A program made the translations under genes and the position numbers. This document shows positions 1 through 5,676 of a DNA stretch of 5,828 bases, piece by piece (positions within the stretch are counted from its first letter, which is position 1; every line of letters begins with the position of its first letter). The DNA lies in NCBI GenBank assembly GCA_944372745.1, contig CALWAB010000123.1:1-5828 (forward strand), given 5' to 3'. The DNA comes from an uncultured Clostridia bacterium. Lineage in GTDB: Bacteria; Bacillota; Clostridia; Christensenellales; UBA1242. The notes below the pieces were generated by a model. It was not told the DNA's origin. It ran no database searches and worked only from the letters and a program-made list of their open reading frames with translations.

Positions 1-182
1 GCGAACATAATTTATTAAAACATTAAAAATTCGCTTTAAATATTCAATAATGAAATTACATCACCAACTACATTGAGTTTCTTATATTTTTAATGCAGTT
101 TGCTATAAAGTCATTTTAACATCATTCGTCAAAATTTCTCTACAAATTGCTATAAAATGTATAAAATAAAATAGTAAATCAC
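1..182. other. AT-rich intergenic region upstream of the ABC operon
   Basis: I see no supportable gene here on either strand. The sequence is very AT-rich and has frequent stops in all frames. The only internal structure noticed is a 10-mer, TTGCTATAAA, present at 100-109 and again at 147-156. Any gene to the left lies outside the window. MarR-type regulators are often found just upstream of this exporter family, but none is visible here. Confidence 0.6.
100..156 (+). repeat. Two direct copies of TTGCTATAAA
   Basis: The 10-mer TTGCTATAAA occurs at 100-109 and 147-156, in the same orientation and 47 bp apart, upstream of the operon promoter. In DNA this AT-rich a short repeat can arise by chance. 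A regulator-binding role is only a possibility. Confidence 0.3.
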
Positions 183-211
183 TTTACAATAATATTTTGT
201 TGTTGTATAAT
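183..211 (+). promoter_or_regulatory. Sigma-A type promoter of the ABC exporter operon
   Basis: A -35 box TTTACA (183-188; 5 of 6 matches to TTGACA) and a perfect -10 box TATAAT (206-211) are separated by exactly 17 bp. Transcription would start near 217-219 and leave a leader of about 120 nt before the ATG at 341. This is the only near-consensus promoter upstream of the operon. The second exporter gene overlaps the first, so both would be read from it. Confidence 0.75.
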
Positions 212-233
212 ATGAAAGCAAAAGTCATATAGA

Positions 234-249
234 ACATATATAATTATGT
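234..249. promoter_or_regulatory. Imperfect palindrome just downstream of the predicted transcription start
   Basis: The 16-bp element has arms ACATA and TATGT, and 6 of its 8 symmetric positions are complementary. It sits about 15-30 nt after the predicted start site, where a repressor could block elongation. Dimeric regulators of efflux pumps (MarR, TetR, PadR families) bind such palindromes. The assignment is inference only, because AT-rich DNA makes weak palindromes easily. Confidence 0.2.
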
Positions 250-275
250 GAGCCGAAAAAGTGAGCGGTTTTTTC
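248..275 (+). repeat. Leader direct repeat with weak hairpin and T-run
   Basis: GTGAGCCG (248-255) and GTGAGCGG (261-268) are an 8-mer direct repeat with one mismatch, separated by AAAAA. The same stretch can form a 5-pair stem (251-255 with 266-270, one G-U pair, 10-nt loop) that runs into six T residues at 269-274. This could be a weak attenuator or a paired protein-binding site in the operon leader. The stem is short, so efficient termination is unlikely. Confidence 0.3.
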
Positions 276-340
276 TATTTTAGGAAGACGCAGTTTCTTA
301 AACTCATTTAGTTATTAGTTTATAGTCAAAAGGAGAAAAA

Positions 341-778
341 ATGTTTAGATTTCTAAAGTACATTAGAGGTTGGGAATGGGCATTTTTGGTGCTAATAGTG
401 GGGCTAAATATAGGTCAAGTATTTCTTGATTTGGCATTGCCTGAATATATGGGGAATATAGTTGAATTAATCACTTTAAGTCAACCAATTATGGATGTAG
501 TGTTAGAAGGGCTTGAGATGCTGGGAATAGCACTTGCCTCAATAGTATGTTTGCTCATAAGTGATTACATAGCATCAGTATTAGCGGCACGCTTTACAAG
601 ACGAATGCGTGGTAATGTCTTTGATAAAGTGCAATCAATGTCACAGTCAACACTAAATAAATTCACGACCGCTAGTCTTATTACGCGTTCGACGAATGAC
701 ATAATGCAAGTGGGTAATGCACTATCTATGGGCTTCAAAACAGCAATATATGCACCATTTAGGCTGTATTTGCATTAA
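341..778 (+). CDS. N-terminal fragment of ABC exporter subunit 1 (145 codons)
   Basis: This is the part of the broken subunit gene that would be translated from its own start. It carries an amphipathic N-terminus, membrane helices at about residues 15-36 and 58-80, and the first intracellular loop, which contains the arginine-rich segment FTRRMRG. After residue 140 (Phe, codon 758-760) the frame is wrong. The last five residues, RLYLH, do not belong to the family. The fragment has no ATP-binding domain and could not work as a transporter alone. Confidence 0.7.
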   Translation: MFRFLKYIRGWEWAFLVLIVGLNIGQVFLDLALPEYMGNIVELITLSQPIMDVVLEGLEMLGIALASIVCLLISDYIASVLAARFTRRMRGNVFDKVQSMSQSTLNKFTTASLITRSTNDIMQVGNALSMGFKTAIYAPFRLYLH

Positions 779-2133
779 TAAAAGTCATAGACAAGTCTAG
801 CGAATTATCTATTGCCACTGGCGTGGCAATAGTGGCACTTGTATTGCTCGTTGTAGGCGTATTTAGTTTTGCCATACCAAAATTCAAGAAAATTCAAAAA
901 TTGACTGACAAGGTCAATGGTATTAACAGGGAAAATCTTAGCGGTCTAAGGGTTGTTCGTGCATTCAATGCGGAGAACTATCAAAAAGACAAATTTGAAG
1001 AGACGAACGAAAATTTGAGAAAAGACAATACATTTGTTGGGCGTCTAATGTCCAGTATGAATCCAGTAATGAATTTAATAATGAATGGGCTCAGCTTATC
1101 TATTGTGTGGATAGGTGCTACACTCATAAATGACGGAAGTTTAGACCTTGCTACAATGACAGAATTTACAATGTATGCTATGCAGGTTGTCACAGGTTTC
1201 TTGCTATTGAGTGTAATATTTATATTAGTGCCTCGTGCTACCGTTTCATTGCGAAGAATTTACGATGTGCTTGATGCAGAAGAAATTATTCACGATGGAA
1301 ACGGCGTCAATATGGACGAGATTAATGCAAAAATTAACAACAAAACAGCAGAAAACGACAAGATAGACGCACAAAACCAATGTGTTGTAGAATTTAAAAA
1401 TGTGTCATTTAGATATCCAGATGCGGAAGAGTGCGTGCTAAATGATGTTAGTTTCCGTAGTTACCCAGGTCAAACAATTGCCTTTATTGGCTCGACTGGA
1501 AGCGGTAAAAGTACGCTAATTAATTTAATACCGCGTTTCTATGATGCGACTAGTGGGCAAGTGCTTATTTATGGTAAAGATGTAAAAGATTATACCTTAG
1601 AACAATTACATTCACTTCTAGGATATGTGCCACAAAGAGGCGTATTATTTAAGGGTACAGTGCGTTACAATGTCGACTTTGGCGACAATAAACTGAGTGA
1701 TGAACAAATTGAATGGGCATTGAAGGTAGCACAAGCAAAACCTTTTGTGGACAAAATGGGCGGACTTGATGCTGAAATTGCACAAAATGGTTCAAATCTA
1801 TCAGGGGGACAAAAACAGCGACTTAGTATTGCGCGTGCGGTAGCACATAAACCGCCAATTTGCATATTTGACGATTCATTCTCAGCACTTGACTATAAGA
1901 CTGATAAAACTTTGCGTGCTACACTTAAAAAGGAAATGACAGAAAGCACGAAATTTATTGTTGCACAGCGTATAGGTACAATCAAAGACGCGGATTTGAT
2001 TGTGGTGCTTGACAGTGGAAATGTCGTAGGAATGGGCAAGCACGAAGAATTGCTAGAGAATTGTAAAGTTTATCAAGAAATTGCAAGTTCACAATTAAGT
2101 AAGGAGGAGATTTATGGAAAGCAAAAAAAGTAA
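763..2133 (+). CDS. C-terminal fragment of ABC exporter subunit 1 (membrane helices 3-6 and NBD)
   Basis: This is the second piece of the broken gene, in frame 1. Homologous sequence begins right at 763, just after an in-frame TAG at 760-762. The first usable start codon I see is a GTG at 823, which has no Shine-Dalgarno sequence, so independent translation is doubtful. It holds the rest of the transmembrane domain and a complete nucleotide-binding domain: Walker A at 1489-1515, LSGGQ at 1798-1812 and the FDD Walker B end near 1867-1875. Its last 20 nt overlap the next gene and include that gene's start codon. Confidence 0.7.
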   Translation, partial: AVFALIKVIDKSSELSIATGVAIVALVLLVVGVFSFAIPKFKKIQKLTDKVNGINRENLSGLRVVRAFNAENYQKDKFEETNENLRKDNTFVGRLMSSMNPVMNLIMNGLSLSIVWIGATLINDGSLDLATMTEFTMYAMQVVTGFLLLSVIFILVPRATVSLRRIYDVLDAEEIIHDGNGVNMDEINAKINNKTAENDKIDAQNQCVVEFKNVSFRYPDAEECVLNDVSFRSYPGQTIAFIGSTGSGKSTLINLIPRFYDATSGQVLIYGKDVKDYTLEQLHSLLGYVPQRGVLFKGTVRYNVDFGDNKLSDEQIEWALKVAQAKPFVDKMGGLDAEIAQNGSNLSGGQKQRLSIARAVAHKPPICIFDDSFSALDYKTDKTLRATLKKEMTESTKFIVAQRIGTIKDADLIVVLDSGNVVGMGKHEELLENCKVYQEIASSQLSKEEIYGKQKK

Positions 2134-3871
2134 GTATTCATTCGGCGAATCTATAGGCAAATTCATAAAATATCTCAAACCTTACTACTTTTGGTTGATT
2201 TTGGCTATTATTTTTGCCGTAGGTGGCACAATATGTAGTATTATTGGACCTAATCAAATAGGGGAAATGACCAATATTATACAAGATGCAGTGTATGCAG
2301 GCACAGCCATAGACCTTGAAGCTATAGCGAGAATAGGTATTCTTCTTGTGGTTCTCTATGCCATTAGCAGTGTATTGTCCTATTTGCAAGGGCTTATTAT
2401 GACGGAAGTTGTGCAACGCTCTACAAAGCGTATGCGTACTGATATTTATGCAAAAATAAATAAATTGCCTTTGCGTTATTATGATAGCCATACATTTGGT
2501 GACACCTTGAGTATGGTTACAAATGATGTAGATACAATAGGTCTATCATTTAATCAGTCAACCGTAATGTTAATCTCTGGGGCAACGCTCATTTTGGGTT
2601 CACTTATAATGATGTTTGTCACTGCTTGGCAATTAGCGTTAGTCGCACTTGTTTGCGTGCCTTTAGGTTTTGGATTAATGGCTTTGATTTTGAAATTTTC
2701 ACAGCGTTATTTTACAAGTCAGCAAGCACAAATCGGCGAAATTAACGGAATTGTTGAAGAAACATATTCAGGACATAATATTGTATCAGCATTTAACGCT
2801 CAAGAAAAAATGGACAATAAGTTTAAAACTACCAATTCAAAGCTATATAAATCGCAGTATAAATCACAATTTATATCTGGTATAATGATGCCTATTATGC
2901 AATTTATTGGAAATCTTGGTTATGTCGCAGTGTGTATTGTCGGTGGTATTCTATGTCTTAATGGCGAAATAGGCATAGGTGCAATCATTAGTTTTATGAT
3001 TTATATAAGATTGTTTACACAACCACTCGCGACAATCGCTCAGTCTGTATCTAGTATGCAGTCAGTGGCTGCTGCTAGTGGTAGGGTGTTTGAGTTTTTA
3101 GAAGAACAAGAAATGCCTAATGAGACGCCTAAATTAGAACTTTCAAATATAAAAGGCGATGTCAAATTTGAAGATGTGCAATTCGGCTATAATAAAAATA
3201 AACCGGTAATCAAAGGCTTTACCGCTCACGCATTGCCGGGACAAAAGATTGCACTTGTTGCTCCGACTGGAGCAGGTAAGACGACACTTGTCAACTTGCT
3301 TATGAAATTCTATGACATAGACGGCGGGGATATCAAGATTGACGATGTGTCTATTAAAGATATTTCGCGTGAGAATGCACATAGACTATTTGGAATGGTC
3401 TTGCAAGACACTTGGCAATTTGAAGGCACTATTTATGAGAATATAGCATTCAATACGCCAAATGTCACAAACGAAGATGTTGTAGGCGCTTGTAAGCGTG
3501 TAGGCTTAGACCATTATATTAGAACCTTGCCAGAAGGTTATAATACAGTGCTTGATGACACAGTGTCATTGAGTGCTGGGCAAAAGCAACTTTTGACTAT
3601 TGCTAGAGCAATGGTGCATAACGCTCCACTTTTGATACTAGATGAAGCTACAAGTAGTGTAGACACTAGAACGGAAATAATTATAGCAAATGCTATGGAT
3701 GAACTTTCTAAAGGCAGAACAAGTTTTGTCATTGCCCACCGCTTGTCGACAATTAAAAATGCCGACCAAATATGGGTAATGGAAGACGGCAAAGTCGCAG
3801 AGAGTGGAACGCACGACGAACTTATAAAACAAAATGGCAGATATGCCGAATTATACAATTCACAATTTTAA
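2114..3871 (+). CDS. Heterodimeric ABC exporter, subunit 2 (catalytic-site half)
   Basis: This 585-residue ABC half-transporter (BmrD/LmrD/TM288-like) sits in the cytoplasmic membrane, where the family exports drugs, lipids or peptides using ATP; the substrate cannot be told from sequence. Membrane helices lie at about residues 24-45, 71-94, 148-169, 171-192, 256-281 and 286-305, and the nucleotide-binding domain spans about 340-585. Motifs are Walker A APTGAGKTT (383-391), Q-loop Gln 431, signature LSAGQ (486-490), Walker B Asp 510 with catalytic Glu 511, D-loop SSVD, and switch His 542. The variant LSAGQ would pair with subunit 1's degenerate Walker site, while subunit 1's LSGGQ completes the active site here. 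The start is set by AGGAGG at 2102-2107, six bases upstream, inside the end of subunit 1. The 20-nt overlap implies co-translation. The gene is intact and normal in length. With subunit 1 disrupted it would lack its usual partner. Confidence 0.95.
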   Translation: MESKKSKYSFGESIGKFIKYLKPYYFWLILAIIFAVGGTICSIIGPNQIGEMTNIIQDAVYAGTAIDLEAIARIGILLVVLYAISSVLSYLQGLIMTEVVQRSTKRMRTDIYAKINKLPLRYYDSHTFGDTLSMVTNDVDTIGLSFNQSTVMLISGATLILGSLIMMFVTAWQLALVALVCVPLGFGLMALILKFSQRYFTSQQAQIGEINGIVEETYSGHNIVSAFNAQEKMDNKFKTTNSKLYKSQYKSQFISGIMMPIMQFIGNLGYVAVCIVGGILCLNGEIGIGAIISFMIYIRLFTQPLATIAQSVSSMQSVAAASGRVFEFLEEQEMPNETPKLELSNIKGDVKFEDVQFGYNKNKPVIKGFTAHALPGQKIALVAPTGAGKTTLVNLLMKFYDIDGGDIKIDDVSIKDISRENAHRLFGMVLQDTWQFEGTIYENIAFNTPNVTNEDVVGACKRVGLDHYIRTLPEGYNTVLDDTVSLSAGQKQLLTIARAMVHNAPLLILDEATSSVDTRTEIIIANAMDELSKGRTSFVIAHRLSTIKNADQIWVMEDGKVAESGTHDELIKQNGRYAELYNSQF

Positions 3872-3873
3872 TG

Positions 3874-3895
3874 AAAAGGGCAAAAGCCCTTTTTT
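3874..3895 (+). terminator. Rho-independent terminator of the ABC operon
   Basis: A perfect 8-pair stem, AAAAGGGC (3874-3881) and GCCCTTTT (3886-3893), closes a loop of four A residues. A run of six T residues (3890-3895) overlaps the 3' arm. It starts three bases after the stop codon of the second exporter gene and ends the operon transcript. Confidence 0.93.
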
Positions 3896-3922
3896 GATAG
3901 TATAGACAAAAGGGATTCTAAC

Positions 3923-3968
3923 GGATTTCATCCCCTAGAGTTTATTAGGTGGATTTCATCCCCCTAGA
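3923..3968 (+). repeat. Tandem pair of a GGATTTCATCCCC(C)TAGA motif
   Basis: GGATTTCATCCCCTAGA (3923-3939) recurs at 3951-3968 with one extra C, in the same orientation and 28 bp start to start. Each copy can form a small GGAT/ATCC hairpin with a TTC loop. The C-rich, GC-richer composition differs from the surrounding DNA. The copies lie at the 5' edge of the predicted structured RNA, so they may be two copies of its 5' element or a duplicated control site. Confidence 0.7.
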
Positions 3969-4131
3969 ACCCTAGTACAAGGACAAGGGTGATGCCACCC
4001 TATGGCGTGGGCTTAGTTAGTGCTAACACTTACTTTGTAAGTTTTATCAAAGCGTGACTACTGCCGTACGCAGGTACCCTTGACCTATGGACTTTAAGAG
4101 TGACACTAGCCAAATCTAGTACTTAAAACTT

Positions 4132-4177
4132 AAAAATATATTGCTTAGTGCGTTTACACGCACTAAGTATATTTTTT
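4132..4177 (+). terminator. Strong Rho-independent terminator ending the putative RNA
   Basis: CTTAGTGCGT (4144-4153) and ACGCACTAAG (4158-4167) form a perfect 10-pair stem with a TTAC loop. It can be extended by nine A-T pairs (4132-4140 with 4168-4176) across a three-base bulge. Six T residues (4172-4177) follow. No protein gene ends nearby and the ABC operon already terminates at 3895, so this hairpin most simply ends a separate non-coding transcript. Confidence 0.85.
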
Positions 4178-4188
4178 AATATTAAATT

Positions 4189-4377
4189 ATGACTAATTAT
4201 TCACCAAACTTTAAATATTGGCTAAAGTTTTATAGCGAACTTTTGCAAATTTATAGGAGCTGTCAAAATGGAGCAAAGCTTTTGTTTAATTTGTTATTAG
4301 ATATAGCATATTTTAAAAATTTGAATGAATGTAAAGATAAAATAAATCAATATTTAAAATTGGTCAAAAAATTGTAA
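4189..4377 (+). CDS. Doubtful 62-codon ORF
   Basis: An ATG-to-TAA frame begins 11 bases after the terminator T-run. It has no Shine-Dalgarno sequence, no evident promoter, and only about 22% GC, below the neighbouring genes. The product would be a basic peptide rich in Asn, Leu and Lys, with a Leu-rich central stretch (AKLLFNLLLDIAYF) and a lysine-rich C-terminus. I do not recognise it. It may be spurious, or a decayed remnant of a longer gene. I record it only because it is the longest frame in the gap. Confidence 0.2.
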   Translation: MTNYSPNFKYWLKFYSELLQIYRSCQNGAKLLFNLLLDIAYFKNLNECKDKINQYLKLVKKL

Positions 4378-4560
4378 AATGCCGTACGGACAGTGGTCTT
4401 AAGTTGACGGCTTCATAAATTTAGATATTCTAATGGTATGTGAGTGTTTGCTTAAGAACAAAAATTAAATTCACTTAATCGACTCAAATGGAAGGACAAA
4501 TAGTTATCAAAAGGGTAGGTAATCTCTTTAAGTAGATACGCTCATTGTGTTTAAAATTAA
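4378..4560. other. Non-coding stretch with possible RNA structure
   Basis: No gene is supported here. Several complementary segments are present: GCCGT/ACGGC (4381-4385 with 4407-4411), TTAGA/TCTAA (4421-4425 with 4429-4433), and GTGAGTGT/ACGCTCAT (4440-4447 with 4538-4545, two G-U pairs). The 9-mer TGCCGTACG at 4380-4388 also occurs in the upstream RNA at 4062-4070. No terminator or promoter was found for a separate RNA. The stretch could be a decayed relative of that RNA, an unrecognised RNA, or plain intergenic DNA. Confidence 0.35.
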
Positions 4561-4589
4561 TTGCCTTTTGGGGATAATTTCATTATAAT
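4561..4589 (+). promoter_or_regulatory. Predicted promoter of the panE-family gene
   Basis: TTGCCT (4561-4566; 4 of 6 matches to TTGACA) and a perfect TATAAT (4584-4589) are 17 bp apart. Transcription would begin near 4596, about 30 nt before the ATG at 4626. A second TATAAT at 4595-4600 has no -35 partner. The -35 box overlaps CCTTTTG (4564-4570), which is complementary to CAAAAGG at 4508-4514. Confidence 0.65.
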
Positions 4590-4625
4590 ATATTTATAAT
4601 TTTTGAATTAGGAGAGTAAGTTAAT

Positions 4626-5651
4626 ATGAAATATGCAATATATGGTGCTGGTTCTTTAGGGATAGTATTGTCGGCATTTTTGTCAAAATCGGGCGAAACA
4701 TTTGACATAATTGATAGAAATATCAAAAGCGTAGATGCCTTAAATAACAATGGGGCAAAGGTTGTTGGCACAATTACATTGACTGAAAAAGTCAATGCTG
4801 TACTTGATAGTGAAGTCAAAGAAAAGTATGATATTGTCATCTTGATGACAAAACAAATTAACAATAAGGATATAATAACAAAAGCAGCAAGTTGGCTAAA
4901 TGAAAATGGCGTTATTTGTACTTGTCAAAATGGTTTGCCAGAAAGTGATGTCGCAGAAGTTATAGGCGAAGATAGAACATATGGCTGTGCTATAGGTTGG
5001 GGTGCGACTAGACAAGATTATGGCGTAAGTGAATTGACATCAATTCCAGAGAGAGAATCAATGACTTTCAGTTTTGGAAGTCTCAATGGTCAAAAAGGTC
5101 AATATTTTGATGAGTTAGTCCGCATATTTTCGTTGATGGGCAAAGTCGAAGTAGAAGACAATTTTATAGGTGCTAGGTGGGCAAAATTGCTCATTAATTC
5201 CGCTTTTAGTGGTATGAGTGCAGTGCTAGGAGATACATTTGGTGCGGTGGCTAAGGATAAAGGAAGTAGGAAAGTCATCCAACGCATTATCAAAGAGTGT
5301 ATAGATGTTGCAAAATCTGCTAATATTAAAATTGAACCTATTCAAGGCAAGGACATAGTGAAATTACTCGATTATAAAGGTGGGTTCAAAAAGTGGTTTG
5401 CTTTCCAAATTATACCTATTGCTATTAAAAAACATAGTTTGCTTAAAGCAAGTATGTTGCAAGATTTAGAGAAAGGTATACCTTGTGAAATAGATTATAT
5501 CAATGGTATAGTTTGTAAATTTGGTAAAAAATACAATGTGCCTACACCATTCAATGATAAGGTCGTAGAAATCATACACAAAATTGAATCAAAGGAATTA
5601 AAACCTGAATTTAGCAATGTCAAATTATTTGATGAATGTTTTACTAAATAA
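4626..5651 (+). CDS. panE: 2-dehydropantoate 2-reductase (PanE/ApbA) family protein
   Basis: A 341-residue cytoplasmic oxidoreductase. Family members reduce ketopantoate to pantoate with NADPH, a step towards pantothenate and coenzyme A. An N-terminal Rossmann fold opens with the dinucleotide motif GAGSLG (residues 7-12). LMTKQ supplies Lys 76, and CQNGLP supplies Asn 102. The C-terminal helical domain has Lys 187 and Asn 191 in WAKLLINSAF, matching the catalytic Lys and substrate-binding Asn of E. coli PanE. SMLQD and CEIDYING follow, with Glu 288 at the conserved Glu position. It is about 40 residues longer than E. coli PanE, mainly around residues 240-275 and at the C-terminus; this resembles a clostridial subgroup. 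The start is supported by AGGAG at 4610-4614, 11 bases upstream, a slightly long spacing. The gene stands alone, with no other pan gene in view, so action on a different 2-oxoacid cannot be excluded. Confidence 0.88.
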   Translation: MKYAIYGAGSLGIVLSAFLSKSGETFDIIDRNIKSVDALNNNGAKVVGTITLTEKVNAVLDSEVKEKYDIVILMTKQINNKDIITKAASWLNENGVICTCQNGLPESDVAEVIGEDRTYGCAIGWGATRQDYGVSELTSIPERESMTFSFGSLNGQKGQYFDELVRIFSLMGKVEVEDNFIGARWAKLLINSAFSGMSAVLGDTFGAVAKDKGSRKVIQRIIKECIDVAKSANIKIEPIQGKDIVKLLDYKGGFKKWFAFQIIPIAIKKHSLLKASMLQDLEKGIPCEIDYINGIVCKFGKKYNVPTPFNDKVVEIIHKIESKELKPEFSNVKLFDECFTK

Positions 5652-5655
5652 TTAT

Positions 5656-5676
5656 AATATTTTTATAAATATTTTT
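5656..5676 (+). terminator. Weak A/T-only hairpin after the panE-family gene
   Basis: AATATTT (5656-5662) and AAATATT (5667-5673) form a perfect 7-pair stem around TTAT, followed by three more T residues. With no G-C pairs it would be unstable, so this is at best a weak terminator. No better candidate is visible before the end of the window. Confidence 0.3.

Larger units (their letters stand above)
341..2133 (+). pseudogene. Heterodimeric ABC exporter, subunit 1 (degenerate-site half), frameshifted
   Basis: This is a type IV ABC half-transporter (BmrC/LmrC/TM287-like) split into two frames. The start is the ATG at 341, preceded by AAAGGAG at 329-335. Frame 2 runs to a TAA at 776-778 and homologous sequence resumes in frame 1 from 763. 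Adding one T between 761 and 762 turns TTT-AGG into TTT-ATG-GCT and gives an uninterrupted protein of about 597 residues, normal for the family. In restored numbering there are about six membrane helices in residues 15-305. The nucleotide-binding domain has Walker A GSTGSGKST (384-392), Q-loop Gln 432, signature LSGGQ (487-491) and Walker B ending in Asp 511. Asp 512 replaces the catalytic Glu, and Gln 543 replaces the switch His. That pattern marks the degenerate ATP site of a heterodimer. If the frameshift is real the subunit is lost; a sequencing or assembly error is equally possible. Confidence 0.85.
3923..4177 (+). ncRNA. Putative independently transcribed structured RNA, family unassigned
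   Basis: The interval carries no supported ORF but has the marks of a structured RNA. About 49% of bases at 3961-4080 are G or C, against about 22% in the 190 bases after its terminator. AGGACAAGGGTG (3980-3991) pairs with TACCCTTGACCT (4075-4086), giving ten Watson-Crick pairs, one G-U and one A-A mismatch. Within that domain are smaller stems: ACTTAC/GTAAGT (4028-4033 with 4037-4042), GTTA/TAAC (4016-4019 with 4024-4027) and CTGC/GCAG (4061-4064 with 4070-4073). ACTAG/CTAGT (4105-4109 with 4116-4120) follows outside it, then a strong terminator. AGGGTG/CACCCT (3986-3991 with 3996-4001) is an alternative to the long-range helix. The 5' end is uncertain. TTGATA (3894-3899) with TCTAAC (3917-3922) is a poor promoter match, so the promoter is not settled. 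I cannot name the family; the raiA motif is a candidate to test, from general resemblance only. Confidence 0.6.

Noticed and set aside
749..790. Programmed ribosomal frameshifting in subunit 1
   Set aside because: There is no slippery heptamer between 763 and the TAA at 776-778, a -1 shift at the junction meets TAG at 760-762, and ABC exporters are not known for such recoding.
2138..3858. Minus-strand open frames of 64-117 codons under the exporter gene
   Set aside because: They lie opposite clear ABC motifs, lack ribosome-binding sites and have compositions expected of reverse-complement shadow frames.
3961..4125. tmRNA, RNase P RNA, 6S RNA, T-box, SAM, cobalamin or lysine riboswitch
   Set aside because: The conserved landmarks I know for these, such as the T-box GGGTGG sequence or the B12 box, are not present in the right form, and no regulated gene follows before the terminator.
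4017..4166. Antiterminator: TTAGTGC at 4017-4023 repeats the 5' arm of the terminator (4145-4151)
   Set aside because: The upstream copy would have to capture the 3' arm from a perfect adjacent partner about 130 nt away; the local 10-pair hairpin should always win. It is probably chance.
3900..4560. Group I or group II intron, or IStron, with the 62-codon ORF inside
   Set aside because: I found no recognisable catalytic core (such as a group II domain V), no maturase or homing endonuclease, and a strong terminator in the middle, which an intron would not normally carry.
4583..4864. Minus-strand 93-codon frame over the start of the panE-family gene
   Set aside because: It is antisense to the Rossmann-fold coding sequence and to the promoter, and looks like a shadow frame.
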